A stretch of DNA of 64,000 bases from Papilionanthe hookeriana x Papilionanthe teres. Lineage: Eukaryota; Streptophyta; Magnoliopsida; Asparagales; Orchidaceae. Below the pieces are notes generated by a model, which had not been told where the DNA came from, did no database searches, and worked only from the letters and a program-made list of their open reading frames with translations. The stretch covers positions 60,381,022 to 60,445,021 of the forward strand of contig CM040434.1 of assembly GCA_022702705.1 (NCBI GenBank), given 5' to 3'. Each line of letters starts with the position of its first letter. The stretch's first letter is position 1. Both the position numbers and the translations under genes were made by a program. This document shows, piece after piece, positions 45,761-57,609 of the stretch.

Positions 45761-48700
45761 CCATCTTGACCAAAGTTGACTTTTTGTCATAGATTGACTT
45801 ATTGGGTCAATAATTGGTCATTAGGTCAAAAATTAATTATTTTGGCGAAATTGAAATTTCAGGCGAATGTTTAGCCTTTAGGTCGATGGTGTTGTCATTG
45901 TGTCAGAAATTGACCATTTTGACTAAAGTTGTTTTTTTGTCAAAAGTTAATTTATTGGGTCAATGGGTTGGACATTGGATCAATGATTAACTATTTTGAC
46001 CAAAGTTGACTTTTTCGTCAGAGATTGGCTTACTGGGTCAATAATTGGTCGTTAGGTAAAAAATTGACTATATTGGCCAAAATTGACTTTTTGGTTAAAA
46101 GTTCACTTATTTGATCAATGGGTTGGTCATTAAGTCAAGGATTGACTATTTTGACCAAAGTTGACTTTTTGGTCAAAAGTTGACCTATTAGATTGATGGA
46201 ATAGGTCATCGGGTCGATGAGTTGACCATTTTGACTCAAAGTTAATTTTTTGTCGGAGATTTACTTATTGGGTCGATAATTAGTCATTTTGTCGAAAATT
46301 GATTACTTTGACAAAATTTAAATTTTTGGCAAAAAGTTACTCATTAGGTAAACGGGGAGGTCATTGGGTCATAAATTAACAATTTTGACCAAAGTTGACT
46401 TTTTGGTCAAAAGTTGACATATTTGGTCAAAGAGTATGTAATTGGGTCAAGAATTGACTATTTTGACCGAAGATGACTTTTTGGTCAAAAGTTTATCTAT
46501 TGGGTCAATGGGTTGGTCATTGGGTCAAAAATTGACCTTTTTTACCAAAGTTGACTTTTTGGTCAAAAGTTGATATATTGGATTAATTGGTGGTCATTAG
46601 GGTAAAAGATTGATTATTTTGACCAAAATTGACTTTTTGGTCAAAAGTTGACCTATTAGAGCCAATGAGGTTGTTCATTAGGTCGAGGTTCATCATTTTG
46701 ACGAAGTTGACATTATGGTCGAAAGTTGACTTATTAGGTCGATGTGGTTGTTCATTGGGTCGAGGATTGACCATTTTGACCAAAGTTGACTTTTGGTCGG
46801 AGGTTAGCTTGTCGGGTCGATAATTGGTCATTAGGTCGGAAATTGACTATTTTGACCAAAATTGGCTTTTTGGTCGAAAGTTGACTGTTGGGTCGATGGG
46901 TTGGTCATTATGGTCATGGATTGACCATTTGACCAAAGTTTACCTATTTGGTCGAAAGTTGACTGTTGAGTCGATGAGTTGGTTATTGGGTCAAGGATTG
47001 ACCATTTTAACTAAAGTTGACTTTTTGATCATTGGGTCAGAAATTAACCATTTTAACTGAAGTTGACTTTTTGGTCGAAAGTTCATCTGTTCGGTCATGG
47101 GGTGGTCATTACTCAAAATTTGAATATTTTGACCAAAATTGATTTTTTGGTCGAAAAGTTGAACTATTAAGTCAATAGGTTGGTCATTTTGTCAAGGATT
47201 GACCATTTTGACCAAAGTTGTCTTTTTAGCTAAAAGATGACCTATTGGGTCAATGGGTTAGTTATTGGGTCAGAAATTGACCATTTTAATTGAGGTTTAC
47301 TTTTTGGTCAAAAGTTGAACTATTGGGTCAATTGGGTGGTTGTTAGGTTAAAAATTGACTATCTTGACCAAAATTAGTTTTTTGTCCAAAGTTAACCAAG
47401 TTGGTGGGTATGTCATTATGTCAAGGATTGACCATTTTGACCAAAATTGACATTTTGGTCAAAAGTTAACCCATTGGACCAATGGGGTGTTCATTAGGTC
47501 AACAATTGACTATTTTGACCAAAATTTACTTTTTGGTCAAAAGTTGACATATTGGGTCATTGGGTTAGTTATTTAGTCAAAGATTGACCATTCTGACCAA
47601 AGTTGACTTTTTGGGTCATAGATTGACTTATTGGGTAATTAATAGGTTATTAGGTCAAAAAGTTATTATTTTGACCAAAATTAAATTTTTTTTGTCAAAA
47701 GTTGGCCGATTGGGTCAACGGGGCAGTCATTGGGTAAAGAATTGACCATTTTGACCAAAGATGACTTTTTGGTCAAAAGTTCATCTATTGGGTCGATGGG
47801 TTTTGTCATTATGTCAAAATCGACCCTTTTCGACTAAAGTTGACATTTTTGATCAAAAGTTGATCTATTTGGTCAATAGGTAGTCATTTGGTCAAAAATT
47901 GGCTATTTTGACCAAAATTAACTTTTTGGTCAAAAGTTGACCTATTGCGTCAATGGGTTTGTCATTGGGTCAAGGATTGACCATTTTGAATAAAGTTCAC
48001 TTTTTTGTCAGAGATTGACATATTGGGTCAATAATTGGTCATTAGGTAAAAAATTAATTATTTTGACAAAAATTAATTTTTTGGTCAAACGTTGACACAT
48101 TAGGTTAATGGGGAGGCCATTAGGTCAGAAATTGCCATTTTGATTAAAGTTGACTTTTTGGTCTAAAGTTGACCTATTTAGTCAATGAGTTGTTAATTGA
48201 GTCAAAAGTTGACCATTTTGACCAAAGATGACTTTTTGGTCAAAATTTGACCAATTTGGTCAATGGGTTAGTCGATGGGTCGAAAATCGACCATTTTGAC
48301 CAAAGTCGACTTTTGGCCAAAAGTTGACCTATACAGATCGATGGGTTGTCTTTAGGTCGAAAATTAAATATTTTGACCAAAATTGACTTTCCGTCGAAAT
48401 TAACTTATTAGGTCAATGCGTTTGTCATTGATAAGGATTAACTATTGTGACCAAAGTTGACTTTTTGGTCAGAGATTGACTTATTGGGTCAATAATTGGT
48501 CATTTATTCAAAAATTGACTAGTTTCACAAAAATTAACTTTTGGTCAAAACTTGACCTATTAGGACAATGGTTTGGTCACTGGGTCAAGGATTGATCATT
48601 TTAAGCAAAGTTGACTTTTTGATCAAAAATTGACCTATTGGGTTAATTGGTTAGTCATTGGGCCAAGGATTGACCATTTTGACCAAAGTTAGCCTTTTGG

Positions 48701-51390
48701 TCAGAGATTGGCTTACTGGGTGAATAATTTGTCATTAGGTCGAAATCGATTATTTTGACCAAAATTGACTTTTGGTCAAAGTTGACCACGATTGGGTCAA
48801 TGAGTTGGTCATTAGGGTCGAAGATTGACCATTTTGAGCAAAGTTGACTTTTTGTCGAAAGTTGACATATTAGATCGATTGGGTGGTCACTAGGTCAAAA
48901 ATTGACTATTTTGACCAAAATTTACTTTTTGGTCGAAAGTTGACGTATTGGGCGAATGAGTTGGTCATTATGTTAAAAATTGACTATTTTAACCAAATTG
49001 ACTTTTTGGTCAAAAGTTGACCAATTGGGTCTTTAGGTCGAAGATTGACCATTTTGACCACGATTGACTTTCACGGTAAAAAGTTGACTATTGATCTCGA
49101 TGGGTTAGTCATTGGGTCAAGGATTGAACATTTTGACTAAAGTTGACTTTTTAGTCAAAAGTTGACATATTGGGTGAATTGGGTGGTCATTACGTTAAAA
49201 ATTGACAATTTTGACCAAAATTGAAATTTTAGTCAAAAGTTGACCTATTGGACCAATGAGTTGGTCATTATGTCAAAAATTCACTATTTTGACCAAAATT
49301 GACTTTTTGGTCAAAAGTTGACCTATTAGGTCTTTGGGTTAAACATTGACCATTTTGACCGATAGTTGATTTTTGGTGAAAAGTTGATCGATTAGATCGA
49401 TGGGTTAGTCATTGGGTCAAGGATTGACCATTTTCACTAAAGTTGACTTTTTGGTTAGAGATTGACCTATTGGGTCAATAACTAGTCATTAGGTCAAAAA
49501 TTAACTATTTCGACCAAAATTGATACTTTGGTCAAAAGTTGACCCATTGGGTTAATGGGGTGGTTATTGGGTCGGAGATTGATCATTTTCACCAAAGTTG
49601 ACTTTTTGGTCAATAGATGACATATTGGGTGAATGGGGTGGTCATTATGTAAAAAATTGACTATAATGACCAAAATTAACTTTTGGTCAAAAGTCGACCT
49701 CTATCGTGTCGATGGGTTGGTCATTGTGTCGAGGATTGACTATTTTGACTAAATTTCACTTTTTGTCGAAAGTTGACCTATTGGGTCAATGGGTTGGTCA
49801 TTGGGTCAAGGATTGACCATTTTGACCAAAGTTTACCTTTTGTTCAAAGATTGACTTATTGGGTCAATAATTGGTCGTTATGTCAAAAAATCACTCTTTT
49901 GGTTAAAAGTTGACCTATTAGGTCTATAGGTTGGTCATTGGGTCAAGGATTGACCACTTTGACCAAACTTGATTTTTTTTATCAAAAGTTGACTTATTGG
50001 GTTAATGGGTTGGTCATTGGGTCAGAAATTGACCATTTTAACAAATATAACATTTTAGTCAAAAATTGACTTATTGGGTTAATGGGGCGGTCATTAGGTC
50101 AAAAATTGTCAATTTTTACCAAAATTAACTTTTTTGTCAAAAGTTGACATATTGGGTCAATCAGTTAATCATTGGGTCAAGGATTGACCATTTTGACAAA
50201 ATTTGACTTTTTGGTCAAAAGTTGACCTATAGTGTCAATGTGTTGGTCATTCAGTAAAAGATTGACAGTTTTGACTAAAATTGACTTTTTGGTCGAAAGA
50301 TTGACTTGTTAGATTGATAATTGGTCATTTGGTCGAAAATTGATCATTTTGACCAAAATTTAATTTTTAGTCGAAATTTGACGCATTGGAGTCGATTAGG
50401 TGAGTCGTTATGTCGAGAATTGATCATTTTGACCAAACAAGACTTTTGTCGAAGTTGACATTGTGATTCGGTCATTGAGTGAGAAATTGACCAATTTTGA
50501 CTAAAGTTAACATTTTTGTCGAAAGTTGACTGTTGGGACGATGGGATGTAGTCATTACGTAAAAAATTGACTTTTTGACCAAAATTGACTTTCTGGTCGA
50601 AAGTTGATCTATTAGGTCGATGGGTTAGTCATTAGGTCGAGGATTAGATTTGACGAAGTTGACTTTTTGATTAAAAGTTGACCTACTGGGTCAATGAGTT
50701 GGTTATTGGGTCTAGGATTGAATATTTTGACCAAAGTTGACTTTTTGGTCATTTGGTCAGTAATTATCCATTTTGAACAAAGTTAACGTTATGGTCAAAA
50801 GTTCATTAATTTTGTCAATTGGATTATCATTAGGTCAAAAATTGACTATTTTAACCAAAATTGACTTTTTGGTCGAAAGTTGAGCTATTAAGTCTGATGG
50901 GTTGGTCATTTGGTGGGGATTGACCAATTTGACTAAAGTTGACTTTTTTGTCGAGAGATTGACTTATTGAGATCGATAATTGGTCATTAGGTAAAAAATT
51001 GATTATTTTGACCAAAATTGAATTTTTCGTCGAAAGTTTACTCGTAGGAGTTAAATGGTGTTGTCATTGTGTCGGAAATTGTACCATTTTGACCAAAGTT
51101 GACTTTTTGGTCGAAAGTTAATTTATTAGGTCATTGGGTTGGTCATTGGGTAAAGGATTGACCATTTTGACCAAAGTTGACTTTTTAGTTAGAGTTTGAC
51201 TTCTTGGGATAATAATTGAGTCGATAGGTCAAAATTGATTATTTTGACCAAAAATTGACTTTTTAGTCGATACTTGACCTATTGAGTTAATGGGTTGGTC
51301 GAGGATTGACCATTTCGACCAAAATTGACTTTTTAGTAAAACGTTGACACCTTTTGGGTCAATGGGTTGGTCAATTTTATCAAGGATTGA
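45761..51390 (+). repeat. 5.63-kb higher-order repeat, first copy
   Basis: A segment of array 2 that recurs 5,630 bp downstream with near-identity. Examples: CCATCTTGACC at 45761 and 51391, and the AAGAGTATGTAATTGGG text at ~46429 and ~52059. The single counterpart in array 1 is 20220-25816. The phase of the boundaries is arbitrary. Confidence 0.85.
46665..47160 (+). other. CA-to-CG altered patch in array 2 (first 5.63-kb copy)
   Basis: The partner at 52295-52790 has GGTCAAAAG, GGGTCAATG and GACCTATT where this patch has GGTCGAAAG, GGGTCGATG and GACTGTT. Changes begin and stop abruptly and include one-base indels. TTGAC motifs are unaltered. Confidence 0.65.
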
Positions 51391-54300
51391 CCATCTTGAC
51401 CAAAGTTGACTTTTTGTCATAGATTGACTTATTGGGTCAATAATTGGTCATTAGGTCAAAAATTAATTATTTTGGCCAAAATTGAAATTTTAAACGAATG
51501 TTTAGCCTTTGGGTCGATGGTGTTGTCATTGTGTCGAAATTGACCATTTTGACTAAAGTTGTTTTATCGAAAGTTAATTTATCGGGTCGATGGGTTGGAC
51601 ATTGGATCGATGATTAGCTGATTTTGACCGAAGTTGACTTTTTCGTCGGAGATTGGCTTCTATTGGGTCGATAATTGGTCGTTAGGTAAAAAATTGACTA
51701 TATTGGCCAAAATTGACTTTTTGGTTAAAGTTCACTTATTTGATCAATGGGTTGGTCATTAAAGTCGAGGATTGATCTATTTTGACCGAAGTTGACTTTT
51801 TGGTCGAAAGTTGACTGTTAGATCGATGGAATAGGTCATTGGGTCAAGGATTGACCATTTTGACCAAAGTTAAATTTTTTGTCAGAGATTTACTTATTGG
51901 GTCAATAATTAGTCATTTTGTCAAAAATTGATTACTTTGACAAAATTTAAATTTTTGGCCAAAAGTTGACCCATTGGGTAAACGGGGAGGTCATTGGGTC
52001 ATAAATTAACAATTTTGACCAAAGTTGACTTTTTGGTCAAAAGTTGACATATTTGGTCAAAGAGTATGTAATTGGGTCAAGAATTGACTATTTTGACCGA
52101 AGATGACTTTTTGGTCAAAAGTTTATCTATTGGGTCAATGGGTTGGTCATTGGGTCAAAAATTGACCTTTTTTACCAAAGTTGACTTTTTGGTCAAAAGT
52201 TGACCTATTGAGTTAATGGGTGGTCATTAGGGTAAAAGATTGACTATTTTGACCAAAATTGACTTTTTGGTCAAAAGTTGACCTATTAGGCCAATGAGTT
52301 GTTCATTGGGTCAAGGTTCATCATTTTGACCAAAGTTGACATTATGGTCAAAAGTTGACCTATTGGGTCAATGTGGTTGTTCATTGGGTCAAGGATTGAC
52401 CATTTTGACCTAAGTTGACTTTTTGGTCAGAGGTTAGCTTACTGGGTCAATAATTGGTCATTAGGTCAGAAATTGACTATTTTGACCAAAATTGGCTTTT
52501 TGGTCAAAAGTTGACCTATTGGGTCAATGGGTTGGTCATTGGGTCATGGATTGACCATTTGACCAAAGTTTACTATTTGGTCAAAAGTTGACCTATTGGG
52601 TCAATGAGTTGGTTATTGGGTCAAGGATTGACCATTTTGTCTAAAGTTGACTTTTTGATCATTGGGTGAGAAATTAACCATTTTAACCAAAGTTGACTTT
52701 TTGGTCAAAAGTTCATCTATTTGGTCATGGGATGGTCATTGGTCAAAATTTGAATATTTTGACCAAAATTGATTTTTTGGTCAAAAGTTGAACTATTAAG
52801 TCAATAGGTTGGTCATTTTGTCAAGGATTGACCATTTTGACCAAAGTTGTCTTTTTAGCTAAAAGATGACCTATTGGGTCAATGGGTTAGTTATTGGGTC
52901 AGAAATTGACCATTTTAATTGAGGTTTACTTTTTGGTCAAAAGTTGAACTATTGGGTCAATTGGGTGGTTGTTAGGTTAAAAATTGACTATCTTGACCAA
53001 AATTAGTTTTTGTCGAAGTTAACCAAGGATTCTTGGGTATGTCATTATGTCGAGGATTGACCATTTTGACCAAAATTGACATTTTGGTCGAAAGTTAACC
53101 CATTGGACCAGATGGGGTGTTCATTAGGTCGAAAATTGACTATTTTGACCAAAATTTACTTTTTGGTCAAAAGTTGACATATTGGGTCATTGGGTTAGTC
53201 ATTTAGTCAAAGATTGACCATTCTGACCAAAGTTGACTTTTTGGGTCAGAGATTGACTTATTGGGTAATTAATAGGTTATTAGGTCAAAAAGTTATTATT
53301 TTGACCAAAATTAAATTTTTTTTGTCAAAAGTTGGCCGATTGGGTCAATGGGGTAGTCATTGGGTAAAGAATTGACCATTTTGACCAAAGATGACTTTTT
53401 GGTCAAAAGTTCATCTATTGGGTCAATGGGTTTGTCATTATGTCAAAAACTGACCCTTTTGACCAAAGTTGACATTTTTGATCAAAAGTTGACCTATTTG
53501 GTCAATAGGTAGTCATTTGGTCAAAAATTGGCTATTTTGACCAAAATTGACTTTTTGGTCAAAAGTTGACCTATTACGTCAATGGGTTTGTCATTGGGTC
53601 AAGGATTGACCATTTTGAATAAAGTTCACTTTTTTGTCAAAGATTGACATATTGGGTCAATAATTGGTCATTAGGTAAAAAATTAACTATTTTGACAAAA
53701 ATTAATTTTTTGGTTAGACGTTGACACATTAGGTTAATGGGGAGGCCATTAGGTCAGAAATTGCCATTTTGATTAAAGTTGACTTTTTGGTCTAAAGTTG
53801 ACATATTTAGTCAATGAGTTGCTAATTGAGTCAAAAGTTGACCATTTTGACCAAAGATGACTTTTTTGGTCAAAATTTGACCAATTTGGTCAATGGGTTG
53901 GTCAATGGGTCAAAAATTGACCATTTTGACCAAAGTTGACTTTTTGGCCAAAAGTTGACCTATTCAGTCAATGGGTTGTCTTTAGGTCAAAAATTAAATA
54001 TTTTGACCAAAATTGACTTTCTGGTCAAAATTAACCTATTAGGTCAATGCGTTTGTCATTGGGCTAAGGATTAACCATTGTGACCAAAGTTGACTTTTTG
54101 GTCAGAGATTGACTTATTGGGTCAATAATTGGTCATTTATTCAAAAATTGACTAGTTTCACCAAAATTAACTTTTGGTCAAAACTTGACCTATTAGGACA
54201 ATGGTTTGGTCACTGGGTCAAGGATTGATCATTTTAAGCAAAGTTGACTTTTTGATCAAAAGTTGACCTATTGGGTTAATTGGTTAGTCATTGGGCCAAG

Positions 54301-57020
54301 GATTGACCATTTTGACCAAAGTTGGCGTTTTGGTCAGAGATTGGCTTACTGGGTGAATAATTTGTCATTAGGTCAAAAATTGACTATTTTGACCAAAATT
54401 GACTTTTTGGTCAAAAGTTGACCAATTGGGTCAATGAGTTGGTCATTGGGTCAAGGATTGACCATTTTGAGCAAAGTTGACTTTTTGTCAAAAGTTGACA
54501 TATTAGGTCAATTGGGTGGTCACTAGGTCAAAAATTGACTATTTTGACCAAAATTTACTTTTTGGTCGAAAGTTGACGTATTGGGCAAATGAGTTGGTCA
54601 TTATGTCAAAAATTGACTATTTTAACCAAATTGACTTTTTGGTCAAAAGTTGACCTATTGGGTCTTTGGGTCAAAGATTGACCATTTTGACCACAGTTGA
54701 CTTTCTGGTAAAAAGTTGACTATTGACTCAATGGGTTAGTCATTGGGTCAAGGATTGAACATTTTGACTAAAGTTGACTTTTTAGTCAAAAGTTGACATA
54801 TTGGGTGAATTGGGTGGTCATTACGTTAAAAATTGACAATTTTGACCAAAATTGAAATTTTAGTCAAAAGTTGACCTATTGGACCAATGAGTTGGTCATT
54901 ATGTCAAAAATTCACTATTTTGACCAAAATTGACTTTTTGGTCAAAAGTTGACCTATTAGGTCTTTGGGTTAAACATTGACCATTTTGACCATAGTTGAT
55001 TTTTTGGTGAAAAGTTGACCGATTGGGTCAATGGGTTAGTCATTGGGTCAAGGATTGACCATTTTCACTAAAGTTGACTTTTTGGTTAGAGATTGACCTA
55101 TTGGGTCAATAACTAGTCATTAGGTCAAAAATTAACTATTTCGACCAAAATTGATACTTTGGTCAAAAGTTGACCCATTGGGTTAATGGGGTGGTTATTG
55201 GGTCGGAGATTGATCATTTTCACCAAAGTTGACTTTTTGGTCAATAGATGACATATTGGGTGAATGGGGTGGTCATTATGTAAAAAATTGACTATAATGA
55301 CCAAAATTAACTTTTTGGTCAAAAGCTGACCTACTGTGTCAATGGGTTGGTCATTGTGTCAAGGATTGACTATTTTGACTAAATTTCACTTTTTTGTCAA
55401 AAGTTGACCTATTGGGTCAATGGGTTGGTCATTGGGTCAAGGATTGACCATTTTGACCAAAGTTTACCTTTTGTTCGAAGATTGACTTATTAGATTGATA
55501 ATTGGTCGTTATGTCGAAAAATCACTCTTTTGGTTAAAAGTTGACTCTATTAGGTCCATAGGTTGGTCGTTGGGTCGAGGATTGACCACTTTGACAAACT
55601 TGATTTTTTTATCAAAAGTTGACTTATTGGGTTAATGGGTTGGTCATTGGGTCAGAAATTGACCATTTTAACAAACATAACATTTTAGTCAAAAATTGAC
55701 TTATTGGGTTAATGGGGCGGTCATTAGGTCAAAAATTGTCAATTTTTACCAAAATTAACTTTTTTGTCAAAAGTTGACATATTGGGTTGATCGGTTAGTC
55801 ATTGGGTCAAGGATTGACCATTTTGACAAAATTTGACTTTTTGGTCAAAAGTTGACCTATAGTGTCAATGTGTTGGTCATTCAGTAAAAGATTGACAGTT
55901 TTGACTAAAATTGACTTTTTGGTCAAAGATTGACTTGTTGGGTCAATAATTGGTCATTTGGTCAAAATTGATCATTTTGACCAAAATTTAATTTTTGGTC
56001 AAAATTTGACCCATTGGGTCAATTGGGTGGTCATTATGTCAGAAATTGACCATTTTGACCAAACAAGACTTTTTGTCAAAGTTGACCTATTCGGTCATTG
56101 AGTGAGAAATTGACAATTTTGACTAAAGTTAACATTTTTGTCAAAAGTTGACCTATTGGGACAATGGGCTGGTCATTACGTAAAAAATTGACTTTTTGAC
56201 CAAAATTGACTTTCTGGTCAAAAGTTGATCTATTGGGTCAATGGGTTAGTCATTGGGTCAAGGATTGATTTGACCAAAGTTGACTTTTTGATTAAAAGTT
56301 GACCTACTGGGTCAATGAGTTGGTTATTGGGTCTAGGATTGAATATTTTGACCAAAGTTGACTTTTTGGTCATTTGGTCAGTAATTATCCATTTTGAACA
56401 AAGTTAACGTTTTGGTCAAAAGTTCATTAATTTTGTCAATGGGATTATCATTAGGTCAAAAATTGACTATTTTAACCAAAATTGACTTTTTGGTCAAAAG
56501 TTGAGCTATTAAGTCAATGGGTTGGTCATTTGGTCAGGGATTGACCAATTTGACTAAAGTTGACTTTTTTGTCAGAGATTGACTTATTGGGTCAATAATT
56601 GGTCATTAGGTAAAAAATTGATTATTTTGACCAAAATTGAATTTTTCGTCAAAAGTTTACTCGTAGGGTAAATGGTGTTGTCATTGTGTCGAGAATTGAC
56701 CATTTTGACCAAAGTTGACTTTTTGGTCGAAAAGTTAATTTATTGGGTCATTGGGTTGGTCATTGGGTAAAGGATTGACCATTTTGACCAAAGTTGACTT
56801 TTTAGTTAGAGTTTGACTTACTTGGGACAATAATTGGTCGATAGGTCAAAATTGATTATTTTGACCAAAATTGACTTTTTAGTCGATACTTGACTATTGA
56901 GTTAATGGGTTGGTCATTTGGTCAAGGATTGACCATTTCGACCAAAATTGACTTTTTAGTAAAACGTTGACACCTTTTGGGTCAATGGGTTGGTCAATTT
57001 TATCAAGGATTGACCATTTT
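51391..57020 (+). repeat. 5.63-kb higher-order repeat, second copy
   Basis: Tandem partner of 45761-51390, running to the end of the array. Outside the CA-to-CG patches, differences from the first copy are few, so this duplication is recent compared with monomer divergence. Confidence 0.85.
51500..51835 (+). other. CA-to-CG altered patch in array 2 (second 5.63-kb copy)
   Basis: Here the second HOR copy is altered and the first (about 45870-46205) is mostly normal: GTCGGAGA for GTCAGAGA, ACCGAAG for ACCAAAG, ATTAGCTGA for ATTAACTA. Array 1 at ~20350-20520 supports the normal state. Confidence 0.6.
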
Positions 57021-57052
57021 GACCAAAGTTGAGTTTTTCGTCAGAGATTGAC

Positions 57053-57491
57053 TATTCTAATTAATAGTATTTTACATACAGTGTTATGAGTTATTATAAT
57101 TTTAATTTCTTGCATAACATTTTATTAAAGAAATTTCAAAAGACATATCAACTTTCAAAACTTTTCAAAATCAATACATACTTTCAAAAGCCATAAAAAA
57201 GTAAAAAGATAATTTTTCTTATTTCTTTAAAGATTTAAAATTTTCCCTATGGGTTTGATATCTCGAGGCTTAATCAGAAAGTCTTATATTACTTGATAAA
57301 TGATACGTATACTTGCGTAGTATCTCATATTATAAAAATCATAATTTTCATATCTAAATCATCAACAAATATATTCGGTGTGGAGTCAAGTTTTTGGCGC
57401 AGAAATATTCCTCGCGGCCCAAGTTTTTGGTGTAGTTGCCAATTTTCATATCATATTTGTAAGCACATATATTTATAGGGGATCAAGTTTT
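57053..57491 (+). other. unique segment before PBS; likely LTR 3' end, copy 2/3 junction
   Basis: Near-identical to 25853-26291. A candidate LTR end is GATCA at 57485. It includes the second trio of CAAGTTTTTGG repeats at 57386-57504. No gene. Confidence 0.6.
57057..57081 (+). promoter_or_regulatory. branch point and splice acceptor-like site after array 2
   Basis: CTAAT, then TTTTACATACAG, with AG at 57080-57081. It is identical in sequence and position to the site after array 1. Confidence 0.35.
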
Positions 57492-57509
57492 TGGTGCCGT
57501 TGCCGGGGA
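57492..57509 (+). other. primer-binding site, tRNA-Asp type, copy 3
   Basis: TGGTGCCGTTGCCGGGGA: as in copy 2 with one C-to-T change at the fourth base, within a CG in copy 2. Confidence 0.8.
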
Positions 57510-57609
57510 AAACAATTAAATTGCATTTAAAAGAGAATTAAGAAATTTTAAATTTTTACTTTTCTTTGTTTTTGTTAGTGTGTTGTGTTTTATTTTGTTT
57601 TATTATTGT

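Larger units (their letters stand above)
32402..57052 (+). repeat. TTGACC/GGTCAA satellite array 2 (24.65 kb)
   Basis: The same ~78-bp satellite, about 316 monomers by length. It is collinear with array 1, with the same rare variants in the same order, for example TGTATGTTTAGAGATTG at about 35337 and 9631. Differences: about 3.4 kb present in array 1 (5.04-8.47 kb) is absent at ~34170, about 430 bp is absent at ~38205, a ~130-bp piece near 35390-35500 is absent from array 1, and a 5.63-kb block is duplicated at the right end. Marker blocks lie at 32443-33414, 44715-45761, 50185-51391 and 55815-57014. The array ends at the same phase as array 1. No gene is present. Confidence 0.95.
26292..57491 (+). 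mobile_element. Athila-like Ty3/Gypsy unit, copy 2 (complete PBS to PBS)
   Basis: The only unit seen whole: from its tRNA-Asp-type PBS to the same site in copy 3 is exactly 31,200 bp. The order is gag, protease, reverse transcriptase, RNase H, integrase, downstream short ORF, CpG-rich leader, 24.65-kb satellite array, and a unique ~430-bp segment. All protein domains are on the plus strand and all are broken. A 1,057-bp internal deletion removes the C-terminal half of gag and the gag-protease linker relative to copy 3. About 79 percent of the unit is satellite. Confidence 0.88.

Noticed and set aside
3218..57052. GGTCA/TGACC half-sites resembling nuclear hormone receptor elements.
   Set aside because: Plants lack nuclear hormone receptors and the spacing is not the canonical three bases; the W-box reading is the relevant one.
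3218..57052. Centromeric satellite.
   Set aside because: Nothing in the sequence shows CENH3 association; a long array alone is not evidence.
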